DNA of 64,000 bases from Rhamnusium bicolor (taxonomy: Eukaryota > Arthropoda > Insecta > Coleoptera > Cerambycidae): assembly GCA_029963845.1 (NCBI GenBank), contig JANEYF010005532.1, positions 939,001-1,003,000 of the forward strand. Reading direction: 5' to 3'. The translations under genes and the position numbers were made by a program. The notes beneath the pieces were generated by a model. That model saw nothing but the letters and a program-made list of their open reading frames with translations, ran no database searches and was not told where the DNA came from. Positions 54,055 through 64,000 of the stretch are shown here, piece by piece. Each line of letters begins with the position of its first letter. Positions within the stretch are counted from its first letter, which is position 1.

Positions 54055-55099
54055 ATATCCTTTACATACATCATTTTTAATTAATTAGTTGGGAACAACT
54101 TGTTTTCTAAGAAATGCTCTAGTTCACCCACTGCTTTATTTGGGTTACGTATAGAAATGTTACTAGAGAATCCTGAAATTGAAATAATCGAATAATAATA
54201 TATGTATAATCTGCTATGCAAAATATGTGTTAAAGTTATTATACTAATTTCATTTGATTTAATAAAATAACAAAGCCAGTTATCTATTTCCTTCAATAGT
54301 GTCATACTGACAAAGGAAATAGATAAATAATTCGTGGCGCCTTTATTATAATTGCCGTGAGTCAATTGTCCTTCGATGTTAACAAGCATTTAAATTTATG
54401 GATGTTATTTCTGTATTTATATCTTGCATTACACTATATTTGCCTTATTTTTTGTTGATAGAAACCATCACTACTAGTGATGTGTTCAATATAATTCGCC
54501 AGTAATTGATTTAAGACATTGGTAGTCCTTAATGTTATTAGTTTTTCAGTATAGAGGCATAAAATAATTGCAACCTTTTAAAAACATGCATAATATTTTA
54601 ATGTTACTTATTAACATTATTATTAAAAATTATCTGGAAAAAGTTAATATGATAGATTTTAATCTTTTCAATGGAAGAATCAAGCTTCTATTAGTTATAA
54701 TCCATATCTACATATTTTTATACATTTTGGTACATAGTCATGTTAAATTGTCCTATATATTTATATAGGGCTTGAATTCACTTCATAAAATCATTATTGA
54801 TTTACCTCTTGAACAATCAAGTTCAAGAGTCCTTGTTCTTTTTACTGCACATGTGATGATTAAGCATAATAATTAGAACAAAAACACAGTAATAAGCAAA
54901 ATCGATGCTATAGGATACTCAAAGTAGTTAAAGTTTTACATAAAAGAAAGTAGATGCTCTTCTACTGAAGTCAAGGTATTGCGAACGTTGTCAAAAATTT
55001 GTATCTATGAGGTATAGCACGTTTTTAAATGCTTGTTAGCTTGTTAGTTTGAAATGTTTTTATTTAAAATCAAATTAAATGAGAATTTTATTTACTAAC

Positions 55100-55150
55100 T
55101 AAAATGTGCTCTGAATCATATGCTCTAGATATGATTCAGAGCACATTTTA
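55100..55150. repeat. Perfect 22-bp hairpin
   Basis: The arms at 55100-55121 (TAAAATGTGCTCTGAATCAT plus AT) and 55129-55150 are exact reverse complements around the 7-base loop GCTCTAG. Such perfection in decayed surroundings suggests recent origin or selection. It is short for a microRNA precursor, though a hairpin in the intron's sense RNA is certain to form. A MITE remnant is the simplest alternative. Confidence 0.8.
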
Positions 55151-55682
55151 CTCGTATACGTATGACCACTTGGCCTACTAATGACTCTTTTAAATATTGG
55201 AAATTGTGAAACGTTATTAGTAATTTCTTTTATTGAAAAACTGAGTAGGTACCGACATGCGTAATGATAATCATGATTCCTTAAAATTCTTTTCTACTGA
55301 GGTCTGTACAATGTATATTAATGTTTTTTAGTTCTTTTGAGAATAAATGAATTTCGAAACGATACAAATCTTTTGAAATGATCATAATGCGCGGGAACTG
55401 CCTGAGTTGTGAAAAAAGTTGAAAGAAAGAACATTTTTATTTACCAAATGTTACAAAAATATTAATAAATAATAAAGTGGGCTTCTAAAAAATACTAACT
55501 TTAAATTTAAAATTTTACTAGTGTTCTTGTGAATTCTCGACATAGTCAAATTTGGTTTCATAAAAAATAGTTTATTAATGTTAACTTTCTTAACGATTAG
55601 GACTATTTCAGCGACAACAGCATCAGGTATCTGTTTACTTTTATTAATATTTAACACTGACCAACGTCAGTGTTTACCACGA

Positions 55683-55925
55683 AACATCAAAACACCATAG
55701 AATACTGCACTCGACGCGCGTTTCGCCAACCAAGTTGGCATCATCTGGAGATGATTAAAACTTCAAAAGTTAAGTTACTTAAAAGTTAAAAAGTTTTAAT
55801 CATCTCCAGTTGATGCCAACTTGGTTGACGTAACGCACGTTGATGCAGTATATGGTGTTTTGGTGCTTTGTGGAAAACTGCGTCAGTGTTATCTTCACAT
55901 CAAAGGTTCTAACCCACTTCAGGGT
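55683..55925. mobile_element. Penelope-type terminal repeat, inverted pair with hammerhead-like core
   Basis: Same arrangement as at 16.64-16.87 kb. The minus-strand copy (55756-55683) reads CCAGATGATGCCAACTTGG, TTGGCGAAACGCGCGTCGAG and ends in GGTGTTTTGATG. The plus-strand copy (55798-55870) has CCAGTTGATGCCAACTTGG then TTGACGTAACGCACG, so the GAAA is lost. It is followed by ACTGCGTCAGTGTTATCTTC, as in the other pair. The conserved head-to-head pairing suggests these units are inserted or copied as pairs. Confidence 0.55.
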
Positions 55926-56401
55926 TGTTAATATTTGTCAGTGGTGAATTATTTGATATTTAAGTACCTGTATTATATTTTCCGACAGCCTCTTTGAACG
56001 ATCCATTATGTCAGCAACCCATTTATATCGATTTTTCGTGCAGCGTGAATATCCTTTATTCTCAATAGTCCTGAATATAATTACGTATACGAGGTACGAC
56101 ATACGTATAGAATATGCCTGCATCTTTTCTAATATTTGTTTATAATGGAGAAATATTTCAAATAAAATTTATTTGTTATTTTTTTTTTCTACTACAGTCT
56201 TGTTGCTGTAGCAATCAACTCTGTTTTTTGACATAACACACTGTTCTTTTTTTTTGGAATAAGCACGTTTCTCTGCACAAAACTGCATAAATTTTTTTTG
56301 TGCTTAAAGAAAATTTCAAATTGATAACAGTTTAAATAAAATTGAAAGTGGCTATGAGTATTAATCGTCCATCATTTCTGTCAGAATGATTATAAAAATA
56401 C

Positions 56402-58590
56402 GGGGTGACAACGAGATTAGTCCCGTTCCAATTTCTCGGTTGATTTTAGGAACACAATTTTGAAATTTTGGCATATTATCTGTGGCACAAGAAGCTACAT
56501 TTTGCACTTATTAAGTGAAAAATATCACTTCCGGTCCAACCAGAGGTAGCAACAACATTTGATTTTTAAATAGCAACTATACATATTTTTGCATATTTAA
56601 ATTGCACATGAAATCCTCGTTACAACAATGTATCACAAGTAGGTAATTGTTTTCAAAATGGCGTCATAATTTCGAAAAAGTGAAAAAGTTGGCAAGTGCA
56701 AGATTGTGTTTTCAAAAAAAATTACCCAGTAGTCCTTGAATCTGATGTGTCACCTTCATTTTTATTGTCGCATTTCAATAAAAGTTTATATCGTGCAAAA
56801 ATCACTATTTTGAATTGAAAAACAATGTTTCGAAAAAACATAAAAAGCAAATGGATTTTATTAAATTTTTTTAAATGGTAACCATATTTTTTGCACTAAC
56901 AAAGCCTAAAACATTAACCTTTCATTTGATGTATAATACGTCAAGTTTCGGGGTACTAATTTACTTTGAAATTATTGGATTTCTGTAGATGCTACATTTA
57001 CTGATTGGTATTGTTAAAAAAAATACACATAGAGGTTAAATAAAATTGACAGAATTAATTAATAATAATTTATAAGATAGGGGAAGCAAACTTATAGCAA
57101 TTGTTCAAAATGCATTCCTTCAACTTCAGTACATTTTTGAGCCCTACTGATGGTTTCCCTTACCACCCGTTATAAGATTTGGCCAGTTGCAAATGCTTGG
57201 CGAATTTTGATTTCCAACTCCAGGAGGTTTCTTGAAGATGATGAATATACTCGTTCTATGACGTATCCCCACAGGAAAAAAATCCAGGGTTCGGTCAGGT
57301 GATCTGACAGGCCATCTTGTGGGCATCTGTCGAAATGACTCTATGAAATCTGTTTTCTAAATAATTAGAGATATCTCGAATGTTATATGTCGGAGCCCCA
57401 TCTTGTTGGTAATAACTGCTTCCTCTCAAATTCAAGGGTAATTCTCCTAAAAAACCCTCAAATTTATTTTTCAAAAAGTTCAGGTATCTAATTCCATAAA
57501 TGATGAAGTTGATATTAATGATTTATATCCATGTTTTCTCAATATTTTTCTAACAGATTCTTGGCTAATATCAAAAATGCTTCTACTTTCACTTGCTTGT
57601 ATTTTTATTAATTTCCACGGATGCTAAAACATTCATCTCTGTGGCCTCGTCAATAACAAACGTATTTTCTTCGTTTTCATTTAGCTGGGCACTAAATTTT
57701 TCTTCTAAAATCTTAAAATATTTTCTGCAAGGGTGATGTCTTGCTCTGCATATAACCTTTCAGCTTGATATGCATTTCTTTTTGATTCACCATAAACAAG
57801 TAACATATCCACTTTTTAATTCTGTGTAAATACCATCATTTTGTATTTTTTTAAAACTTGTAAATAGTTATATTAGCAAATAACTTTATCAAATAATAAC
57901 TTTGTCAAATGTTAGAAAAGAAATGTCATTTTGTCATGGCATGCTTGTAAAATTTAATACATATGTACATACATGCGGTTTCATTAAATAACTGAAGAAT
58001 AGCATCTACAGAAATCCAATAATTTCAAAGTAAATTAGTACCGAAACTTGACATATTATACATCAAATGAAAGGTTAATGTTTTAGGCTTTGCTGTTGCA
58101 ATTAAAAAAATATGGTTGCTATTTTAAAAAAATGAATAAAATCAATTTGCTTTTTACGTTTTTCCAAAAAATTGTTTTTCAATTCAAAATAGTGATTTTT
58201 GCCCGAAATAAACTTGCATTGAAATGTGACAATAAAAATAAAGGTGATACATCAGATTCAAGGCCTACAGGGTAAATGTTTTGAAAACACGGTCTTGCAG
58301 TTGCCAACTTAACTTTTCACTTTTTCGATTTTATGACGCCATTTTGAAAACAATCACCTATTTGTGATACATCGTTGTAACGAGAATTTTATATGGAATC
58401 TAATTATGCAAAAGTATATATAGGTTGATATTTAAAAATCAAAAGTTGTAGCTACTTCCGGTTGGACCGGAAGTGATATTTTCACTTAAAATGTGGCTTT
58501 TTGTGTCACAAATGATATACCAGAATTTCAAAATTGTATTCCTAAAATCAACTGAGAAATTGGAACGGGACTAATCTCGTTGTCACCCGG
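56402..58590. mobile_element. 2.2-kb element with ~590-bp TIRs and a gutted IS630-type transposase
   Basis: The left TIR (56402-~57000) begins GGGGTGACAACGAGATTAGT and the right TIR (~57998-58590) ends, inverted, with the same string. The arms also share CACTTCCGGTCCAACC and ATTTACTTTGAAATTATTGG. They are diverged by point changes and small indels, with no target duplication that I could define. The ~1-kb centre encodes, on the minus strand, both ends of a transposase (next entry). Very long TIRs around a gutted transposase suggest an internally deleted, formerly autonomous element. Confidence 0.75.
57060..57815 (-). pseudogene. IS630/mariner-type transposase, internally deleted
   Basis: In several frames: VDMLLVYGESKRNAYQAERL (N-terminus, 57815-57755), FDISQESVRKILRKHGYKS (helix-turn-helix, around 57580-57520), then with the catalytic core missing MPTRWPVRSPDRT and DFFPVG (third catalytic region, around 57326-57260), and a C-terminus to about 57060. 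The D-E catalytic sequences that should lie between are absent, so it cannot work. It sits between the two ~590-bp TIRs, in the position of the element's own transposase. Confidence 0.65.
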
Positions 58591-58729
58591 CAACTTAATA
58601 TTTGAAATCGTTTAGATTTTAGTGTGACGTTATCATGTGAAGCATAAGTTAAATTTAGTTGAGGTTAAACGTAACAGTGGTACATATGACAAATTGATAT
58701 CCTAATTATGGTTGGATTTGGAGATAAAG

Positions 58730-59660
58730 AAGAAGCAGGTAGAAGATATTTTAATTAGTCCTTACGTTATTTACTGAAGTTTATATCAACTGTGCTCCGA
58801 TTACTCGGTGCTGTATCTCCAAAGTAATTAAACAATAAAGAGACACAGGAAGCATTAAGGATACTCCAATATCAGTCCGACCAAAAACTATTACCAATGA
58901 CAATGCTGCACTAAATGTCTTATTGGTGGTAGAGGATTATCCAGCAGTAATCTGGAATAAGATCATGACATTTCGCAAAGATCTGTTTAAAGAATTCTCA
59001 AAAAAGAGAAATTCCATCCCTATAAGATACATTTACTGCAAGAACTTATCGAGGACGATTTCGATAGAAAAGTACAATTTTGTAAAATTATGAGGGGTAT
59101 GTACTAACAAAGCCCACGTCTTGTAAACAAATGTTGTTTTCTGACGAAGCCACCGTCATTTACACCGAACTGTAAATTGGTACAACTGCCGTTATTGGGC
59201 ATAATTCCTCCTGGATAATTGAAGTTCGCACCAAACGACTCAAAAAGTGAATGTTTGGGCATGTGTTGGTACCGGTAATCATATAATTGTACCGTTTTTT
59301 ACAAACGGAAACTTAACAAAGGAGGCGTATTTGGTTTTGTTAACACAAGATATTGTTCCTGCTATTGAAACTCTTTATCCTGATGATAACGATGATTTTT
59401 GAATTCAACAAGATGGAGTACCTTCTTACTTTGAACTATAGGTCAGAAATTATTTATATACTGTTTTTTCAAATAGGTGGATCGGAAATAGAGAAATAGA
59501 GTGGCCGCTCCGGTAACCTGATTTGACCCATATGACTTTTTTATCGGTTTACATAAAAAGCCAAGTGTACGAGGAACGACCAAATGACTTAGATGACTTG
59601 AAGGGTCGCATGAGGGCAACAGGAGAAGTATTTGCGAATGAAAGGCAATCTTTTTAGAGT
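58730..59660 (+). pseudogene. IS630/mariner-type transposase pseudogene
   Basis: The plus strand read with frame changes gives RDTGSIKDTPISVRPKTITN (linker after the first HTH), a second-HTH region, LFSDEATVIYTE (first catalytic D), VNVWACVGTGNHIIVPFF, IQQDGVPSYF (second D), NRWIGNREIE and PDLTHMTFLSVYIKSQVYEE (third region, altered). The DEAT, QQDG and PDLT boxes in this order identify the superfamily. Several stops and frameshifts, including one at IQQDG, make it inactive. It begins about 140 bases after the long-TIR element and could be a separate insertion of a relative. Confidence 0.8.
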
Positions 59661-60014
59661 TTAGAAATGTGTATTTAAAATAACTGTAGATATTTTGTAT
59701 ATTTGATAAAATTAAATATCCTGTAATTAATGCTGTTTTTAGTTGTAACTAAGATATTCGTTGGTTTATCATAATCAATACCGATTGTAATTGTTTATGT
59801 AATTATTCGTTGTGCTGGGGCCATTTCCTGAGCAAATAAATGATATTGCTCAAAATGTGACCCTACGAAAATTGTATACAGTTGTATGCAGATAAATATG
59901 CTAATTCAAAAAAAACGTAGTGCTGTTTAAAAAAAATAAACTTGATTGCCTCAGTTAATTTAATTTGAAACATTTACATTAAAGAGATATTTAAAAATAT
60001 ATATTCCATACGTA

Positions 60015-60782
60015 CAGCGTGTCCCCAGATAGAGTTCACAATATTTGTACATTTTTTAATTTTCAGTTTACAATTTTAGAAAAGAACCTGTAATCAAACA
60101 TTAGAAAAATTATACAGGATGATCAAAAATTTTAAAAATGTGAAATTTGTTAAGGGGTAAACTACTAATATTTTCTTTTTCTTCTTTTTTTTTTAGAGAA
60201 AAAATGCCATGAAAAATTGTTCATGTTCATAAAACCGACGTAAATTAAGAATTTCGTTGAAAAAAGTCGATGTCATTGAAGACCAGTATTTTCAAGTTAA
60301 TGCTGAAATACTTATTACAAGAGCACCTTCTCTATTTTTATTTAAAAAAAAAATGTACTTAGTTTTTATAAACATTTTTACTTTTCTTCAAATGACCTGC
60401 ATATACAACTGTGAAATATTAGATTTATTAAAATCTGTAACGAAGAATAAGAAAAAACCAATTTAATTATTGGTAAAATTTTTATAATTATCTCTATATC
60501 AATAAATTTTTTCAACAAAATTCTTAAGCTAAGCCGGTCTTATGATTATGAATAATAATTGTTCATGACATTTTTCTCGAAAAAGAAAATTATTGATAGT
60601 TTATTCTTGAGCAAGTTTCATATTTTTTATATTTTTGATCACCCTGTATAATTTTTCGATCATTTCATTAGAGTTTTTGAATTTTAAAAATAAGCAAACC
60701 TTTTTATAAAGAATGACTTTTTGCGAAAAATTGAAAATTCAAAAATTTACATGTATTGTGAACTTCACACGGAGACATACTG
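60015..60782. mobile_element. MITE with a second MITE nested inside
   Basis: Outer ends: CAGCGTGTCCCCAGATAGAG and, inverted, CAGTATGTCTCCGTGTGAAG, then both continue into GTTCACAATA. They are flanked by TA (60013-60014, 60783-60784). Inner ends: CAGGATGATCAAAAATTTT and, inverted, CAGGGTGATCAAAAATATA at 60115 and 60646, flanked by TA (60113-60114, 60647-60648). Two TA-flanked TIR sets, one inside the other, indicate nested mariner-type insertions. Confidence 0.7.
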
Positions 60783-62093
60783 TATGACGGACTCTGTGTA
60801 TTGCATAATTGAAAATATAACCACTGAAATATATATTTTAGTTACACGCATGGTTACTTACACCTCTATCCTAGATAGTTATGTGCGATAACTTGATAAA
60901 ATATGTATGTATTAGTTGGTATCAAGTGTTGGAAAATTAATGATATTTACGATGTTGTTTAAACAAGATGTAGAAAAAAGTACATTTTCATTTCACTTCG
61001 CTCACGATTAGATAAAACTATACTAGAATGATTTATAAAGTGTTTTATGTAGCGGAAGGATTAGCCATTTTTCAGGGCCGGCAGTTATATAAAAAAAATT
61101 CTATTATAGATATATGAATAAACTCACCACATAAAAATGTATTTGGTACGTTTATTTATATATGTATATAATATATACAACCAGTATAACCAATATTAAG
61201 ACTAGAACTTGCAGGAAGCTGGGATAAATGTATATAATATTATACGTAACATGACACTTATGTCTCAGTACCTATCCTCAGCTAGCTTAGCAACAGGACA
61301 GTGTACGGTTACTTTCGGTGCGGTGTTTGGAGTATGGTCCGCTGATATTTTCGCATAAAATGCTGTTACCAATATTGCCAGTTTTTCTGTGATTATCAGC
61401 ACAGTTACAAAAAAGAATTTTCTTTATAATTTGGGTGTGTGTTCATAATAATAATGTACCAGTTACGGCTGGTGAAATTTATTTATGAAATATATTAGTA
61501 TTGGAGCATGGGACCCAAGACATACTTTATGACATAACTATCAAGGATAAATAAAGAAGTTTTGCAGAAAAGGAATTGCGATTGAAATTTGCGAAAAAAA
61601 AGATTTTTATTTTAGATTATGGAATTTTATATACTCCATTCCAAATATTTTTAAATAAGTGTAGGCGTTGGTATACTTTTATTAAAGCAGCTGATTTGTC
61701 AGCTTTTCTTGGTGAATTTGGAAGTACACAAATGGAGCGTGAAAAAACTGGTCTTGCTTACTAAGATATGCAGTATGAGGTCCGCAAAAGATGATAAATA
61801 GGAAAATTAAATGTGTACAACAAAGATAGAACTATTCGCATATCACATGCGTTCAAAAATAATAAAAATGAATAAAAATGCTAAAAATGCTAATAACATC
61901 AACAACAAAGAACCATTCGCATATCATATGCGTTAAAGAACAATAAAAATGAATAAAAATGCCAAAAAATGAATAACATCAATAAGTAGTATCATTCATG
62001 CCAATAAAATTCAGATTTTCCACAGCCTACCCTAATTTAAAAACATCTGGATTATAACATCTGTGAAAATATTTTCCTTAATAATATGTTTAC

Positions 62094-62199
62094 TCCGTTT
62101 GAATATGCCGTGCTTTTGACAATCATAGCAAACTGCGTTGTACTGGCATTGGAGGAGCACCTGCCCTATCACGACAAGACCATGTTAGCACAAAAACTA
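62094..62199 (+). CDS. cac: Calcium channel alpha-1 (CaV2/cacophony-type) exon, segment S1
   Basis: A 106-base exon. Its first T completes the split proline codon; then PFEYAVLLTIIANCVVLALE and EHLPYHDKTMLAQKL. This is transmembrane segment S1 of domain I and the start of the S1-S2 loop, nearly invariant in CaV2 channels. It ends in phase 0 at CTA, followed by the strong U2-type donor GTAAGT (62200-62205). The intron before it is AT-AC, the one after it GT-type, so the exon is defined by two spliceosomes. Following exons lie beyond the window. Confidence 0.95.
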
Positions 62200-62289
62200 G
62201 TAAGTATTCTTTGTGTTCTATTTTCATAGTAAATATAGTTTGTAATAAGTAGATGTCAAAAGTAATAATTCATAATTTTTTGAACTGGA

Positions 62290-62570
62290 AGAGAATTCGG
62301 TGTACCTTGATCTCTCAAACGTCTTCAAATATGCTATATTCTTAAAGAAACCGTCTCTCTCTATCAGCTGTCAGACAAATGTAGTGATCTGTTTCTTCTG
62401 GAAGATGCTTTCAGATGCTGATCCAGTATTTTTGTACTGTTAAACAAATCGATAAATAACACTTTGAGACACACTAAATTCCGCAACGACTTCGACTTGA
62501 ATTCGATCAGCGTGAATCATTCCAGCGGCCATATTTTTTCTTCGGGAGTTAACATTCCCCGTGGAGAAAA
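62290..62570 (-). pseudogene. Tc1-like transposase N-terminal fragment
   Basis: The minus strand reads RRKNMAAGMIHADRIQVEVV, AEFSVSQSVIYRFV, a stop, then QYKNTGSASES and a decayed continuation. This is the first helix-turn-helix of a Tc1-type transposase (M-x-x-G-x-x-x-A-G-x-x-Q-x-E-V-A, F-x-V-S-x-S-x-V-x-R) and the linker T-G-S-x-x-x-x. The catalytic domain is absent. It lies in the intron following the S1 exon. Confidence 0.65.
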
Positions 62571-63645
62571 ATTGTAATTAAAAACTACCAATTAGAAATA
62601 TATTAATAGTCTCGTTTGCTAATAATGTCCTGACGATTAGTTTTAAAAAACACCAATGTTTCTTCAGCAATTGCAAATACATATCTTTTTAAGTAGTTTC
62701 TTATTGAATTGTTTTATCTTTATCTAGTGAGGGAGAAAATATTTCGGAACACATGTAGCATATGTTAAAATTTGGTAATATCCTTAACTTTGGAGTAGTT
62801 TAAGACTTCCACAATAAAATAATTACTTTTACAATTCTGACACTGATCTTCAATTTTATGACGATTTTGTTTACTCACAAACCACTTCTTGTTAAATCTT
62901 CCTGTCATTGTAAATGTTGCTTCTCTTGCTCAAGATACGTTTTTGACTATCATTGTTATTATTATATTTAATACTACAATTTCTCAGAAAGAGCGCCATC
63001 GGGGAATTAGGTAGTTTATAGACTTTGTATTATTTATATTTTTGCAAATCATTGTTCAATTTATCATTGAGATGCAAATACCTGACACGAAAATAACTAG
63101 AGTGCTCTTCAAAATATGGTAACACATCTACATTTATTTAATTTTAAGACTTCATTATTATTATCATTAGACTATTTCTATTTTGTATAGAAAAACTATG
63201 TTTTGTCTAGAAAAACTGTTTTTGAACTCTGTCTAAATTTACTTCGACATCATGAACATCAGTTATGCCCATGTCCATGATGGTACATACCTAGAACGTA
63301 GTGCAATTTAGTACAGATTAACAATGTGCCGTTCGCGGGATTTTAAATTTTGGGGAATATTACCGGGAATATTCCCCCTCATCGGAAATGTAAATATTAT
63401 ATGCATTATTGTATTCAGCTTCCGGTTTTATATATTTTACGGGTATAAAGATGTTGAGGCAAGTAAAGCCGTGTTTTCTGGTACGCAACATGCATAACGA
63501 AATAGTGCGAACTCGCAGCAGTTGATCGAATGAATTCTACGTATTTACGTTTTGTGCTGTTACGACATCCATCTTGTGAACATGAACACTGATTCACACA
63601 TAGGAAAAACATGCCGTGTTCAGTAACCACTCAAGTGTCCTTAAG
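62571..63645. other. Intron sequence without recognised features
   Basis: AT-rich, presumably within the channel gene's next intron. No exon or repeat end recognised. Confidence 0.4.
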
Positions 63646-64000
63646 GTATGCACAGAAAGAAAACAGGTTTCCAGCTTATTGGTAGCCAGCGCCGATCGGC
63701 GCCAATAAATAGTACTGTTTACTTACAAAGCTGCACACAGATAAAGCAGGGCAGATCTTGTCGCCTTGCAGAACATTACCGGAATAAATTTTTAGTTCTT
63801 GGTAGCTGGTTGAAGTCGTTGGTGTTGGTCGTTCCTTTCATCTGATGAAAATGACAGCTTTACTTTTTGAACTCTCGTTAAAGGCTGGAGCAGATAGGCA
63901 GGAACCATCTTTTATTTTGTGCTACCCAAGATTTAATTAGGCACCGATTCCCTGCGCTCAATACCAGTAAGCAGGCAACGTGCTTTCTTTCTGTGCGTAC
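63646..64000. mobile_element. ~355-bp MITE at the right edge
   Basis: The left end GTATGCACAGAAAGAAAACA is mirrored by the last bases of the window (inverted: GTACGCACAGAAAGAAAGCA), and pairing continues for ~40 bases. Inside lies a perfect 14-base palindrome GCGCCGATCGGCGC (63689-63702). The right boundary coincides with the window end, so a target duplication cannot be checked. Confidence 0.7.

Larger units (their letters stand above)
54055..62093 (+). other. cac: U12-type AT-AC intron of the calcium channel gene
   Basis: The 8,039-base intron starts ATATCCTTT (54055-54063), which matches the minor-spliceosome 5' site exactly. It ends with TTCCTTAAT (62074-62082, branch-site consensus) and AC at 62092-62093, with the branch adenosine about 12 bases from the end. 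No GT-AG pair can join the two exons in frame, whereas AT-AC joining restores TGG CCT CCG TTT, giving WPPF. Minor-class introns are known from voltage-gated sodium and calcium channel genes. Inside are a 22-bp hairpin, a Penelope-type end pair, an element with ~590-bp TIRs, a mariner-type pseudogene and nested MITEs; the remaining intervals (54064-55099, 55151-55682, 55926-56401, 59671-60014 and 60783-62073) hold no feature I can support. Confidence 0.93.

Noticed and set aside
54568..54768. 66-codon frame in the cac intron
   Set aside because: AT-rich I/L/N-rich chance frame, no splice context.

Overview
The window looks like insect nuclear DNA: very AT-rich, intron-dominated and packed with decayed transposable elements. 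The one host gene I can identify is on the + strand at the right end. Two N-terminal coding exons (53875-54054 and 62094-62199) encode the start of a voltage-gated calcium channel alpha-1 subunit of the CaV2/cacophony type. They are separated by an 8,039-base intron that carries all the marks of a U12-type AT-AC (minor spliceosome) intron. The rest of the channel gene lies beyond the right edge, and the exon with the start codon is not recognisable upstream. The mix of elements (jockey, CR1/jockey-like LINEs, Penelope-like elements, IS630/Tc1/mariner, hAT, a Crypton-like recombinase) fits a large arthropod genome, perhaps beetle or hemipteran; I cannot name the species.

Layout. 1-9.1 kb: Crypton-like tyrosine recombinase remnant, a 2.9-kb element with imperfect terminal inverted repeats (TIRs) and a small ORF, a MITE, a dead reverse transcriptase (RT) and a LINE 3' end. 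9.3-9.7 kb: short GC-richer block with TGACGT motifs that could be a promoter. 10.7-12.2 kb: 1.5-kb palindrome whose spacer encodes a cysteine-rich CXC-like tail. 13.26-17.19 kb: TA-flanked element with ~90-bp TIRs, filled with a helix-turn-helix (HTH) fragment, Penelope-type ends and a broken hAT transposase. 18.8-23.6 kb: RNase H-like remnant, Penelope endonuclease piece and a CR1/jockey-like LINE. 24.6-37.7 kb: three copies of one GC-rich jockey-clade retrotransposon. One is essentially full length (32395-37349, 13-bp target duplication, intact 902-codon ORF2, ORF1 broken by one frameshift) and sits inside an older MITE; the other two are 5'-truncated. 38-49.5 kb: 21-bp minisatellite, Penelope fragments, LINE pieces and MITEs. 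49.7-53.3 kb: internally deleted LINE with a long (TA)n tract, then a large inverted repeat of a mariner-type transposase end. 53.9-62.2 kb: the calcium channel exons and the AT-AC intron, itself full of elements. 62.3-64 kb: Tc1 fragment and a terminal MITE.

How it fits together: the host content is one gene that starts at or before 53.9 kb. The transposons do not cooperate with it; their main visible effect is to enlarge its minor-class intron without touching the splice signals. The most distinctive sequences are the AT-AC intron, the hammerhead-like motifs at Penelope-type ends, the jockey element with a TAATG stop/start overlap and a poly(A)-less 3' hairpin, and the CXC-coding palindrome.
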